Positions 34,165 through 42,694 of a stretch of 46,062 nt of DNA are shown piece after piece. The stretch lies in NCBI GenBank assembly GCA_002887195.1, contig PJAB01000078.1, positions 1-46,062 of the forward strand, in the 5' to 3' direction. Within the stretch, counting starts at the first letter, position 1; each line of letters starts with the position of its first letter. A program made the translations under genes and the position numbers. The DNA comes from Chrysochromulina parva. Taxonomy: Eukaryota; Haptophyta; Prymnesiales; Chrysochromulinaceae. The notes under the pieces are model-generated. The model worked only from the letters and a program-made list of their open reading frames with translations. It was not told where the DNA came from and made no database searches.

Positions 34165-37100
34165 ATGCCGACGTCCCCTCGAGCCCATGTTGATCCATTC
34201 GCGACCGCTGGCAAAGCTGCAGGCCTCGAGGTCTGGCGCATCGAGAATATGGCGCCAGTGCCTGTTGACCCCAAGTCCTACGGCAAGTTTTACGTCGGCG
34301 ATGCCTACATTGTGCTGAAGACTACTGTCGAGAAGAGTGGAGCGCTCAGCTGGTATGCATTCTTCTGGCTCGGTGCAGAGTCCTCGACAGATGAGCAGGG
34401 CGCAGCGGCGCTCTTTACAGTCGAGCTTGACGACAAGCTTGGCGGTGGCCCCGTCCAGTCGCGCGAGGAACAGGGGCTAGAGAGCGACCGCTTCATGCAA
34501 TGCTTCACGGCAGTCCAGTATCTGGCCGGCGGTGTCGACAGCGGCTTCAAGCACGTCGAGCGCGGCGTTTACGAGAAGCGGTTGCTCCACCTCAAGGGCG
34601 CGCGCATGGTGCGCGTCACCACCGTTCCCATGAGCGCCTCATCTCTCAACGCGGGAGACGTCTTCATCCTCGATCTCGGCCTCGATATCTACCAATGGAA
34701 TGGCTCCGAATCGAATAAGAAGGAACGCGCTAAGGGTTTAGACGTGGCGATGTCGATCAAAGACGATGAGAGAGGAGGCAAGGCGCGGATCATGCCCGTC
34801 GCGCAGGGCGAAGAGCCCGCCGAGTTCTGGGAAGCGCTCGGTGGACGTGGGCCCGTCGCACCTGCGATCGACGATGCGCCTGCCCCGACCGTGACGAGCG
34901 GTGGCGGTGGTGAGATGAAACTGTTCAAGGTGAGCGATTCATCTGGCAAGCTGGAGACGACCGAGGTTGCGACCGGGAGCCTCAAGCGCTCGATGCTCGT
35001 GACGGACGATGTCTTCATCATGGACAATGGCTCCGACATCTTTGTGTGGGTGGGCAAGGGAGCGACGGACCAGGAGAAGCGTGGCGGGCTCGCGACGGGC
35101 ACTGCGTACGCGGAGCAGGCTGGGCGGCCCAAAGGGACGCGGGTCGTCAAGGTGATGGAGGGGGCGGAGCCGACGACGTTCAAGGCCAACTTTGAGGTCT
35201 GGGACGCGTGGGTCCTGCCCAGTGACATGGCCGCCTTGATGAAGCGTCAGGGCTCGAGTATGTCGGAGATGGTCCGAGGCAACGTCGCCAAGAGCGGCGA
35301 GAGGCGAGACTCGATCGATGTGGCATCGGATGTGGCTGACTCGCCGCGATTGAGCTTGCTGCACCGGCAGTCGTCGCGCTCCGAAGCCGAAGATATGCCC
35401 GTGGGCGAAGTCTCCGTTTGGCGCATCGAGGGCTTTGCCAAGGTCGCTGTTCCCAAGGACAAATATGGCCAATTTTATGCGGGGGATTCCTACATCGTGC
35501 AGAACTCTTACATGAAGGGCTCCAAGCAGATACATACCATCTACTACTGGCTCGGTCTCGGCTCGTCGAGCGATGAGAAGGGTGCAGCCGCGCTTCTTAC
35601 CAAGCAGATGGACGACGCTCTCGGGGGAGCGGCGACGCAGGTGCGCGTCGTCATGGGCAAAGAGCCGTTGCACTTCATCGTGTTGTTCAAGGGCAAGATG
35701 GTCGTCCATTCTGGCGGCAAGGCGTCCAGCTTTCGCAACCGGCAGGATGCCGACTCGTACGACACGGACGGAATCTCCCTCTTCCACGTGCGCGGCACGG
35801 ACGAGTACGACACGCGTGCGGTTCAGGTGGCGGAGACTTCAAAATCGCTCAACAGCGGCGACTGCTTTGTGCTGCTAACGCCGCAAGTCATGTTTGTCTG
35901 GAAGGGCAAGGGTGCGAATGAGAGCGAGATGGAGACTGCGACGAAGATCGCCGAAATCCTGAAGGAGTCGCGTAGCCTTGTGCCGCTCAACGAGGGCGAG
36001 GAGCCGTCTTCCTTCTGGGCTGCGCTCGGCGGCGAGGGCGAATACCCCAAGACAAGCGTGCTGGACGATGCGTCTCGTGAGCCGATGCTCTTTTGCTGCT
36101 CGAATGCCACGGGCACCCTCAAGCTCGAACCCATCTTTGACTTTGGTCAGGTCGATCTCGAGGAGGAGGACGTCTTCCTCCTCGACTCATTTACGACGAT
36201 CTGGGTTTGGATCGGATCGCAGTCGAACTCGGAAGAGTCGACGATGGGTGTCGAGGTGGCTCAAGCGTACATCAAGCAGCAAAAGTATGACGAGCTCACA
36301 CCGATAGTGCGTGTGAACTCGGGATCCGAGCCGCCCATCTTCACGTGCCACTTTCTCGGGTGGGACTCGTCGCTCAACCAAGCCTACGTCGATCCGTACG
36401 CGGCCAAGCTCGCAGCGATCGCCGCCAAGGAGCAACAGAAACTCGCGGACCTGACCAAGGGCCTTGACCTCAGCTCGGTGACACCGCAACGTGCCGTAAC
36501 ACTGCGCTCGTCGTCGAGCGGCCGCAACAGCATCGGCGGAGCCTCTACTACCTCGGAGGCGACAGGAACCCCCTCAACACCCAAGGAGTCACCCGCCTTT
36601 GCCTCCGTCAGCCTTCGTCGCTCGTCGCGCGCTGACACCCTCGAGTCACCCCGTCCGGCGATGGCGGAGCCCACGGCATCACCAGTGGAGGTCGCTAAGT
36701 CCAAACTGCGGCGAATTTCAAGCTTTGATAGAGATGGTGAGATACTCCAGTCACCGCGGGTTGGGCCTGACCCGACTGCGTCACCTGTGGAGTTCGCCAT
36801 GCCCAAGCTCCGCTCAGTCAAAGATCCTCAGGCAAGCATCGCTGTGGAGCCCCCACCTCAGGTGCCCGAGTGGCTCTCCCCGCTGGCTAACTGCCTCTCT
36901 CCAAAGGGCGATGAGAAGCTCTCTCTGGAGAGCCAGACACCCAGAGAGGCTCCAGTTCCGGCTCCGGCTCCGGCTCCGGCAGCCTACGAGGAGCCCGTGG
37001 CAGCGGGCGGCAAGGCGTCGTACACATACGATCAACTCAAGAATAAGACGCCGGATGAGCTGCCGTCAGGGGTGGACCCCAAGAGGAAGGAGGAGTACTT

Positions 37101-37206
37101 GGCGGAAGATGAGTTTGAAAAGGCGCTCGGCTCTCCTCGCAACAAGTTCAATCAGCTCAAACCGTGGAAGCAGAATGAGCTACGGAAGGCGGCTGCGCTG
37201 TGGTGA
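34165..37206 (+). CDS. Villin/gelsolin family actin-binding protein with headpiece
   Basis: 1013 residues from ATG at 34165 (MPTSPRAHVDP); the frame upstream begins at a TTG. Six gelsolin repeats are readable: G1 LEVWRIENM with YGKFYVGDAYIVL; G2 with AGDVFILDLGLDIYQWNG; G3 MKLFKVSD with DDVFIMDNGSDIFVWVG; G4 VSVWRIEGFAKV with YGQFYAGDSYIVQ; G5 ISLFHVRG with SGDCFVLLTPQVMFVWKG; G6 PMLFCCSNATG with EEDVFLLDSFTTIWVWIG. A Ser/Pro-rich linker of about 200 residues with a repeated TASPVE unit follows. The protein ends in a villin headpiece (YTYDQLKNK, GVDPKRKEEYL, FNQLKPWKQNELRKAAALW). This is villin architecture: calcium-dependent severing, capping and bundling of F-actin. No intron interrupts 3 kb of coding sequence. 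Confidence 0.95.
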   Translation: MPTSPRAHVDPFATAGKAAGLEVWRIENMAPVPVDPKSYGKFYVGDAYIVLKTTVEKSGALSWYAFFWLGAESSTDEQGAAALFTVELDDKLGGGPVQSREEQGLESDRFMQCFTAVQYLAGGVDSGFKHVERGVYEKRLLHLKGARMVRVTTVPMSASSLNAGDVFILDLGLDIYQWNGSESNKKERAKGLDVAMSIKDDERGGKARIMPVAQGEEPAEFWEALGGRGPVAPAIDDAPAPTVTSGGGGEMKLFKVSDSSGKLETTEVATGSLKRSMLVTDDVFIMDNGSDIFVWVGKGATDQEKRGGLATGTAYAEQAGRPKGTRVVKVMEGAEPTTFKANFEVWDAWVLPSDMAALMKRQGSSMSEMVRGNVAKSGERRDSIDVASDVADSPRLSLLHRQSSRSEAEDMPVGEVSVWRIEGFAKVAVPKDKYGQFYAGDSYIVQNSYMKGSKQIHTIYYWLGLGSSSDEKGAAALLTKQMDDALGGAATQVRVVMGKEPLHFIVLFKGKMVVHSGGKASSFRNRQDADSYDTDGISLFHVRGTDEYDTRAVQVAETSKSLNSGDCFVLLTPQVMFVWKGKGANESEMETATKIAEILKESRSLVPLNEGEEPSSFWAALGGEGEYPKTSVLDDASREPMLFCCSNATGTLKLEPIFDFGQVDLEEEDVFLLDSFTTIWVWIGSQSNSEESTMGVEVAQAYIKQQKYDELTPIVRVNSGSEPPIFTCHFLGWDSSLNQAYVDPYAAKLAAIAAKEQQKLADLTKGLDLSSVTPQRAVTLRSSSSGRNSIGGASTTSEATGTPSTPKESPAFASVSLRRSSRADTLESPRPAMAEPTASPVEVAKSKLRRISSFDRDGEILQSPRVGPDPTASPVEFAMPKLRSVKDPQASIAVEPPPQVPEWLSPLANCLSPKGDEKLSLESQTPREAPVPAPAPAPAAYEEPVAAGGKASYTYDQLKNKTPDELPSGVDPKRKEEYLAEDEFEKALGSPRNKFNQLKPWKQNELRKAAALW

Positions 37207-38036
37207 GTGGCACGTGCCGGTAAGGCGTATCGCATGCCGTGTGTTGAGGAGCTGCTATCATACACCCAAGGAGCAGAGCCTTGAGTGAGCTGCCGAAGAG
37301 CGTGGAGTCTTAGGAGGTGCACGGGATGGGACGCACGAGGCAGATGGGCCAGCACTTGGTGCGTGCTCCAAGGGCCTGGGGGGTGCCGTTTGGGGGTCGA
37401 GTATTCAGTATTGCCTATTGTAGTTGATGACGCCCAGGCCTGGCCAGTGTGCATTGATGTGACCCGATGGTGTCCAGCGTGGCGGGCGCGACGTGCTTGT
37501 GCAGCAGCGTGACGTGATGCCATGTCATCCTCAGCCAAGCTCAGTGCAGTCTACGCCGACCGCCGCGTGCCAGACCGCCGCGTGCCAGACCGCAGACGCG
37601 AGACAGTAGGCCGGACGTGTGAGAGCTGAGACAAGAGCGGAGTCGAGACGTGAAGATGTACGTGCGCCGCGCTGGTGGCTGCGTCACGAGATACCCACTG
37701 TGTAGCCGAATGCGTCCATAACATCATCTAATTTTGGTCGGGTGTCCATCCGTGCTTACAATTCGAAAAGTAATACTAATAGGTTTGCGGTTTGTAAGTT
37801 ACCGTTTGCGCGGCGGCCTGCTCTAAGGGTTGGCGGACCGCGGAAGCGCGGTTCTCCCAACGCAACGGTTCTGCGCCGAAGATATAAAAGTCCCGACGCC
37901 AACGAGAGCCGAGAGCCGTGCAACGCCGCAGTGAGACGCGACACACACACACAGAGGAGACGACCGGAACGCAACTGCACGGTGCCAATCGGCTCGACGC
38001 TCGACCTCTCTGTAGTGGGTGTCTCCAGTCTCCAGT
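37207..38036. other. Convergent intergenic region with orphan promoter-like element
   Basis: 830 nt between the villin and SUOX-like gene ends. Contents are a 15-bp tandem repeat (37558-37587), a two-stage inverted repeat (37829-37861) followed by a TATAAAAG box (37883-37890), and a CA run (37942-37952). No convincing protein frame was seen. Confidence 0.5.
37829..37890 (+). promoter_or_regulatory. Inverted repeat plus TATA box, no obvious gene
   Basis: Outer arms GTTGG/CCAAC (37829-37833, 37857-37861) and inner arms ACCGCG/CGCGGT (37837-37842, 37847-37852) form a nested stem. TATAAAAG at 37883-37890 points rightward. Transcription would start near 37915 and run antisense into the end of the 38037-38927 gene. 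Confidence 0.35.
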
Positions 38037-38927
38037 CTATGATGAGTATCGAGCGCGGCGGAGCACGAGGAATGCAGCAGTCACCGCAGCTACAGCAGCC
38101 AGGGCCTGCGCCACTCTCGGCGAGGCGAGCAAGTCGAAGAGCGGGCTAATGTAGTCGTGGTGCCGCATCCGAAACCTCCAGCCCAAAGCGGCGCATGCAC
38201 GCGCATGCATCTCGAAGGTTAGAGGCACGATGTCGGCTCCGTCCACAAGCGGTCGGGGAAACGGTGCGAGCAGCTCACCCTCCGTGCCACCTTGAGTGCC
38301 ACCTGGGCGCACGACTCGCAACATAAGTCCACGGGCATCCAGGCCCATGATGCGGACCTTTTCCACGGGCTGCTCACGAGGTCCGAGGTGACATCCGAGG
38401 TGATACGCGATGGCCAGCAGCTTGGGACCATGATGCTCCTCGAGGTACAAGATGATGCTCGGAGCGGACGCGGCGAGCTGCTTGGCAACCGCAAGCTGCT
38501 CGACCTCGAAGGTCGACTTGAGCTCGAGTTTGATCACGCCCTTGAGGTTCACTGCCTTTGGTGTGCCACATACGGCAGCTTGCACGGCTACACCGTCAGG
38601 AAAGACCAAGCGCAACAGTCCACCCAGACCTTGCGAGAGCGCGCCACCCTGGGCGTCTGAATGGACGATGAAGCCTTTGACGAGCTCGTCGAACGAAATC
38701 GGATCGGTGACTACGCCATCAGAGGCGGTGAAGATGCCGCTCACACCATTGCCCAGGTTGGGTCTCACCCGCTCGAGCAGCGTGCTGAGAGCGATCGCCT
38801 TGCAGCCAACAAGTTTGCTGCCACCCACACCCGCAGGGAGCGTCTTACTCTCCAGCTTGGTTAGGCCCTTGACCGTCAAGGTGAGCGAGGACGTGACGTT
38901 GAGCCGGTCAGGTCCGCTGAGTTCCAT
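38037..38927 (-). CDS. SUOX-fold-like / DUF2470 protein with C-terminal membrane anchor
   Basis: 296 residues from ATG at 38925-38927. Residues about 1-135 resemble the oxidoreductase molybdopterin-binding (SUOX) fold: LTLTVKGLTKLESKTLP, a KLVGCKAIALSTLLERVRP segment in the place of the usual W-x-G-v-x-L-x-x-L-L element, FDELVKGFIVHSDAQGG, LRLVFPDGVAVQ and VNLKGVIKLELK. The Moco-ligating Cys motif of true enzymes is absent. Residues about 140-245 resemble DUF2470 (HugZ-type): EVEQLAVAKQLAAS, YLEEHHGPKLLAIAYHLG, VEKVRIMGLDARGLMLRVV and PFPRPLVDGADIVPLTFEMHARAC. A hydrophobic helix near the C-terminus (VAQALAAVAAVTAAFLVL) followed by RRARYSS suggests tail anchoring. DUF2470 proteins are linked to haem or tetrapyrrole binding, so a membrane-bound haem-handling role is possible but inferred. 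Confidence 0.7.
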   Translation of the reverse strand: MELSGPDRLNVTSSLTLTVKGLTKLESKTLPAGVGGSKLVGCKAIALSTLLERVRPNLGNGVSGIFTASDGVVTDPISFDELVKGFIVHSDAQGGALSQGLGGLLRLVFPDGVAVQAAVCGTPKAVNLKGVIKLELKSTFEVEQLAVAKQLAASAPSIILYLEEHHGPKLLAIAYHLGCHLGPREQPVEKVRIMGLDARGLMLRVVRPGGTQGGTEGELLAPFPRPLVDGADIVPLTFEMHARACAALGWRFRMRHHDYISPLFDLLASPRVAQALAAVAAVTAAFLVLRRARYSS

Positions 38928-39138
38928 CGTGCGGCGTGCCTATCGTCCACACGCTGGCTTCGGGCGAACATCACCAACAGTGCACAGAGGACTCTCGAAT
39001 AGTGTGAATGTGAATGTGTGTTGTGCAATGTAACATTTGCGTAGGTTGGCGACGTCGACCGCGGACATTATCGATTCGCGATTATAATAAAACGCGCAGC
39101 TGAGCGCCCACCGCGCTCACACATCTCACTCGTCATCA

Positions 39139-40080
39139 TCATTGCTGCGCACAGCTTCCGTCGGAGGGGTTGACGACCACGTCGTCGGTCAGATAGGACC
39201 GCTCCACAAAGTGCTTGGCGCCCGCGCGCGTCATGACAGAGTAGGTGTCACCGCCGGCGTCGTACGCCATGATCTTGCCGTATGTCCACGAGCCATCCGA
39301 GCGAGAAACCTGTACGAGCTGCCCTACGTGGAAGTCGCCCGCCGGGTTTCCAAACGTGCCGTCGCCCGTGCCCACCCCGATGGCGAACAGCGACGTCGGC
39401 TGGCTGCTGCTGCCGCTGCCCCAGCTGCACGAAGGCGTGTCGGAGGTACCTGCGGGCGCGGCCCACGCGCTTGTGCTCTCTCTCGCAACGCTCGCCTCGT
39501 TGGCCGACGCACGCAGCTCCTCGCCCTGCAGGCTCTTGGCGAGGTCGGCGTCCCGCTGCTCCTGCACGTGCCGCTGGCGAGTAGCCTCATCGGAGTCCAA
39601 GCCGCCGCGAGGCGCGCCGCAGATCTCGCACGCCGTGCTACTTGGCTCATTGAGGAACGTGCACGCCTCGCAGGACCACAAGCCGGAGCTGGAGCGCCAC
39701 TGCCCCACGAGTTCCTGGGCAAGGTCCTGCCCGCCCTGCGTGCGCTCGTCGTCGCTGGCGGCATCGGCAGTGCCCGGCCCGTCCTCGGGTACCTGGATGA
39801 TGATGGCCTGTCCGGGCTCGCAGCCGTCGGGGACGGCGATGTTGAAGCTGCGCTCGCCAAGCTCAACGGTGAACTCCATGCCAGGATAGCACCCCTCCGG
39901 GACCACTACTTCAACCGAACCACTCGCGGCGGCTGGGGGCAGGTCGATGGACAAATTGATCTCATCGCCGGGCTGGCAGCCCGCCGGGCACACAACGGAG
40001 AGCACGGTGCCCTCGTACTCGATCGTGAACTCGTCGCCGCCATAGATCCCGTCAGGGACCTGCACAATCACCTCGGTCAT
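39139..40080 (-). CDS. NZF (RanBP2-type) zinc-finger protein with VPxG repeats and SH3-like domain
   Basis: 313 residues from ATG at 40078-40080. Residues about 1-105 hold repeated beta units built on VPDG/VPEG and xPGxExxI signatures (VQVPDGIYGGDEFTIEY, PAGCQPGDEINLSI, VPEGCYPGMEFTVEL, VPDGCEPGQAIIIQVP). Then comes a RanBP2-type zinc finger, WSCEACTFLNEPSSTACEIC, with four Cys and the Thr-Phe pair that marks ubiquitin-binding NZF fingers. Next is a DADLAKSLQGEEL helix resembling ubiquitin-interacting helices. The C-terminus is an SH3/Tudor-like unit (FHVGQLVQVSRSDGSWTYGKI, DTYSVMTRAGAKHFVE). Ubiquitin recognition is an inference from motif. The start lies close to the divergent 5-phosphatase, so they probably share a promoter. 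Confidence 0.8.
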   Translation of the reverse strand: MTEVIVQVPDGIYGGDEFTIEYEGTVLSVVCPAGCQPGDEINLSIDLPPAAASGSVEVVVPEGCYPGMEFTVELGERSFNIAVPDGCEPGQAIIIQVPEDGPGTADAASDDERTQGGQDLAQELVGQWRSSSGLWSCEACTFLNEPSSTACEICGAPRGGLDSDEATRQRHVQEQRDADLAKSLQGEELRASANEASVARESTSAWAAPAGTSDTPSCSWGSGSSSQPTSLFAIGVGTGDGTFGNPAGDFHVGQLVQVSRSDGSWTYGKIMAYDAGGDTYSVMTRAGAKHFVERSYLTDDVVVNPSDGSCAQQ

Positions 40081-40266
40081 CACGCCGCCGCCGCCGCCGC
40101 ACGCAAGAAGTCGCGCGACACAAAAAACACCAAAACAACTCGACTCTTCGTATGTGGAAGAAGTCCGCAAATGTCAAGTTTAGAACCGTATGGCTTATCC
40201 TGTGTGAAGATGAGAATTCTGAATGAGAATTCTGGTAGCCCCAAACTTGGAAACCCCGCCGCTGTC
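40081..40266. promoter_or_regulatory. Divergent promoter region, NZF protein / 5-phosphatase
   Basis: 186 nt between the two chosen starts (90 nt if the phosphatase begins at ATG 40171). It contains a CCG run (40082-40099) and two ATGAGAATTCTG copies (40210-40221 and 40223-40234). Confidence 0.45.
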
Positions 40267-42333
40267 ATGAATGCGAACGGGAGCGAGGACATCCAGATCA
40301 AGTGCTTCACATGGAACGTGGGCAACGCGGAGCCGAGTGCGGCCGAGCTGCAGCACTGGCTGCCGGACGCCGACGTCGACAAGTACGACCTTATCGTCGT
40401 CGGCACGCAGGAGAACGCATTCAAGGTGGGCAAGGGGAAGAAGAACAAAGGGGTCACTTCGCCTGACGATCCGAGAGTCGCATCGCCGCCGCCGGGGGGG
40501 CTAGAGTCTCAGGAGACCATGGCAGATATGTCAAAAGTCAACGACAAGGCTGCAGAGGAGGACCGCGAAAAGGCGGCAAAGGTGTGGGACGGCATGTTGG
40601 CCAAGCGTCTGGGCGATGGGTACGTGAGCGTCAAGGAGATTTCGCTCTGGGAAATGCGCATGTCCGTGTTCGCCAAGAAGGTCCACACGAACGGCCCCTC
40701 TAAATGCATCTCGTCGGTCGGCTTCGCCAAGTCGGCCACCGGCGGTCCGGGAGGCCTGATGGGCAATAAGGGCGGCCTGTTCGTGAAGCTGACGTTTCGC
40801 GACACGACGTTCGCGTTCATCTCGTGCCACCTCGCCGCGCACAGCCATAAGCTCGCCGCGCGCAACGAGAACTGCCAGGAAGTGCTGCGCGAGACGGCCA
40901 AGCTCGGCTCGCCCTTCCTCGACGCCGTCTCCCAGTTCGATCACGTTTTTTGGATGGGTGACCTTAACTATCGCATCGACCTCAACATGAACCTGTCCGA
41001 GCCCGCGTACGCCGACGAGCACAAAGCCGATGCCGCCGGGCTGGCCGCGCACCACGCCGCCGTAACCGAGCTCATAGCCAAGGAGGCCTGGCCCGAGCTT
41101 CTCAGGTGCGATCAGCTCAACCAGTGCAAGGCGAATGGCGATGCCTTTGTCGGCTTCGAGGAGGGGGCTGCGACGTTCATGCCCACGTTCAAGGTCCAAC
41201 GCGTGCCGGGCACGTACTACAAGGACCAGCGCATCCCGTCGTACTGCGACCGCGTCCTGTGGAAGTCGATGCCGCCGCTGCGCGGGCATGTGACGCAGAC
41301 GAGCCTGATCAATGTGCCCGCGGTGTCCACCTCGGACCATAAACCAGTACTTGCCACTTTTGCGGTCAAGCCGACCGAAGCGATCGTGCCCGTGCCCGGT
41401 GCGTGGGGTCGCTCGATCAAAGAGCGCCGTCCGGGCACCTCCTTCCCGCTCGTGCGCGTCCGCTCGCTGCGCTTGTATGACCTGCCGGACTTTGACGTTG
41501 GCGGTGGCTCGGACCCGTACTGCATCTTCTACACCAACCCGCACGGCCTGCTCGCCGACGACAAGCATGCTCCATGCACCACCATCAAGTCCGTCAAAGG
41601 GTCTGCCAAGACCGGGAGTCCGACGAAGACGGCGCCCACGTCCGCGCCCCCGATCGATGCTTCAGAGGTGAGCCTCAACGCCATCGCATCTCCCGCAGCC
41701 GCTCCACAGGGCGCCGAGGTGGCAACCGCGGCCTTGTCGGCCGAGGATGCGGCCGCGGTCAAGCTGCAATCGATCCAGCGCGGCCGAATGGTCCGCAGTG
41801 CAAAGGGCGGCGCGCCCGAGGAGCCGCCGCCCGAGGAGCCTTCGCCTCCGGAGCCGCCGCCGTCGCCGCCCTCGCCGGAGATGAGAGAGAAGTCTGCTCG
41901 AACGCGGCAAGCCAACGGCAAGAACCCTCGCGCGACGAACTTTAGCGACGAGGAGGTGCCTCTGCTGCAGCTGCGGATGGCCGACCCGTCGCGCCTGCCC
42001 TTTGTGACGCTGCTGGTGGCCGTCGTGGACCGGGACTTCCTCCTCACCTCTGGCGAGGATGATGTGATGGGTAAGGCAATGATCCCACTCACACCGACGG
42101 ATTGGAAGCCGGGGGAGCCGGTCCCACATGAGTACACGATCGAGCTGGACATCCCGATCTGCTCAGGGAACGCCTCCAAGGGCTTCGGCAACCTGCAGGC
42201 GACGATCACCGTCTCTTTCGGCGAGAAGCTCGACGGTGCGTGGCAGCAAGCCTTATCCGAGAAGGCGGGTACCAAAGCGAAGACGATGGCCAGCAATGGC
42301 AAGCTCAACTGCGGCATGTGCTCCGTCGCCTGA
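40267..42333 (+). CDS. Inositol polyphosphate 5-phosphatase with split C2 domain, IQ-like motif and CaaX end
   Basis: 688 residues from ATG at 40267; in-frame ATGs at 40171 and 40210 could add up to 32 residues, and the open frame further left is antisense to the NZF gene. The catalytic domain has KCFTWNVGNAEPS, DLIVVGTQEN, GGLMGNKGGLFVKLTF, FISCHLAAHSHKLAARNEN, WMGDLNYRID (about 229), PSYCDRVLWKS (about 324) and TSDHKPV, all signatures of 5-phosphatases acting on PI(4,5)P2, PIP3 or soluble inositol phosphates. Residues about 395-425 begin a C2 domain (LRLYDLPDFDVGGGSDPYCIFY). An insertion of about 150 residues then carries an IQ-like KLQSIQRGRMVRSAKGG (about 499) and a Pro/Glu run. C2-type strands resume at about 574-670. 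The last residues are CGMCSVA, where CSVA fits a prenylation CaaX box. Confidence 0.9.
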   Translation: MNANGSEDIQIKCFTWNVGNAEPSAAELQHWLPDADVDKYDLIVVGTQENAFKVGKGKKNKGVTSPDDPRVASPPPGGLESQETMADMSKVNDKAAEEDREKAAKVWDGMLAKRLGDGYVSVKEISLWEMRMSVFAKKVHTNGPSKCISSVGFAKSATGGPGGLMGNKGGLFVKLTFRDTTFAFISCHLAAHSHKLAARNENCQEVLRETAKLGSPFLDAVSQFDHVFWMGDLNYRIDLNMNLSEPAYADEHKADAAGLAAHHAAVTELIAKEAWPELLRCDQLNQCKANGDAFVGFEEGAATFMPTFKVQRVPGTYYKDQRIPSYCDRVLWKSMPPLRGHVTQTSLINVPAVSTSDHKPVLATFAVKPTEAIVPVPGAWGRSIKERRPGTSFPLVRVRSLRLYDLPDFDVGGGSDPYCIFYTNPHGLLADDKHAPCTTIKSVKGSAKTGSPTKTAPTSAPPIDASEVSLNAIASPAAAPQGAEVATAALSAEDAAAVKLQSIQRGRMVRSAKGGAPEEPPPEEPSPPEPPPSPPSPEMREKSARTRQANGKNPRATNFSDEEVPLLQLRMADPSRLPFVTLLVAVVDRDFLLTSGEDDVMGKAMIPLTPTDWKPGEPVPHEYTIELDIPICSGNASKGFGNLQATITVSFGEKLDGAWQQALSEKAGTKAKTMASNGKLNCGMCSVA

Positions 42334-42397
42334 TCTCGGACACTACCTCGGGGCGACCAGTAGCAAGCGCTGCCTCCGCATGTGCACCGTCGCCTGA
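42314..42397 (+). repeat. 20-nt tail duplication around the 5-phosphatase stop
   Basis: GCATGTGCTCCGTCGCCTGA (42314-42333, ending in the real stop) recurs with one mismatch at 42378-42397, period 64. The second copy also ends in TGA and would read MCTVA in another frame. Confidence 0.85.
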
Positions 42398-42694
42398 GCA
42401 TCCATATGTTCACCATTCTCATGTCTCAACACATACGGTCAAGTTAACGTCACAATCACGTTCCGTTGAGCGAGCATTCAGGACATGTTACACAGTGTTG
42501 TGTTCGACCTCGGGAGGGGTACCCCGTTCCCCCGTTGACAGCCGATACGGTGGGCTAAAAACACGCCACGCGAAAAGTCGAGTTAGCTCGCGGGAACGTC
42601 GACAGAAACGGAGCGGAAATGTGAATTAATAATCCGACGTCAATGCGGGGCAACTAAGCCGGCGCGGCGCGCGCGCGCGCCACGGAACCTTTCT
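42334..42694. other. Intergenic region upstream of the transporter
   Basis: 361 nt between two plus-strand genes, including the second tail copy and an alternating GC tract (42661-42681) capable of Z-form DNA. No gene is visible. Confidence 0.55.

Noticed and set aside
37558..37587. Short direct repeats as a CRISPR-like array
   Set aside because: Only two contiguous 15-nt units with no spacers, in a eukaryotic context; simple tandem duplication.
39142..40266. N-terminal extension of the 5-phosphatase frame over 1.1 kb
   Set aside because: It lies exactly antisense to the NZF gene and lacks coding character; the phosphatase domain starts just after ATG 40267.
40531..41568. Minus-strand open frame (about 345 codons) inside the 5-phosphatase
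   Set aside because: Antisense shadow rich in Arg/Val/Leu/His, no domain.
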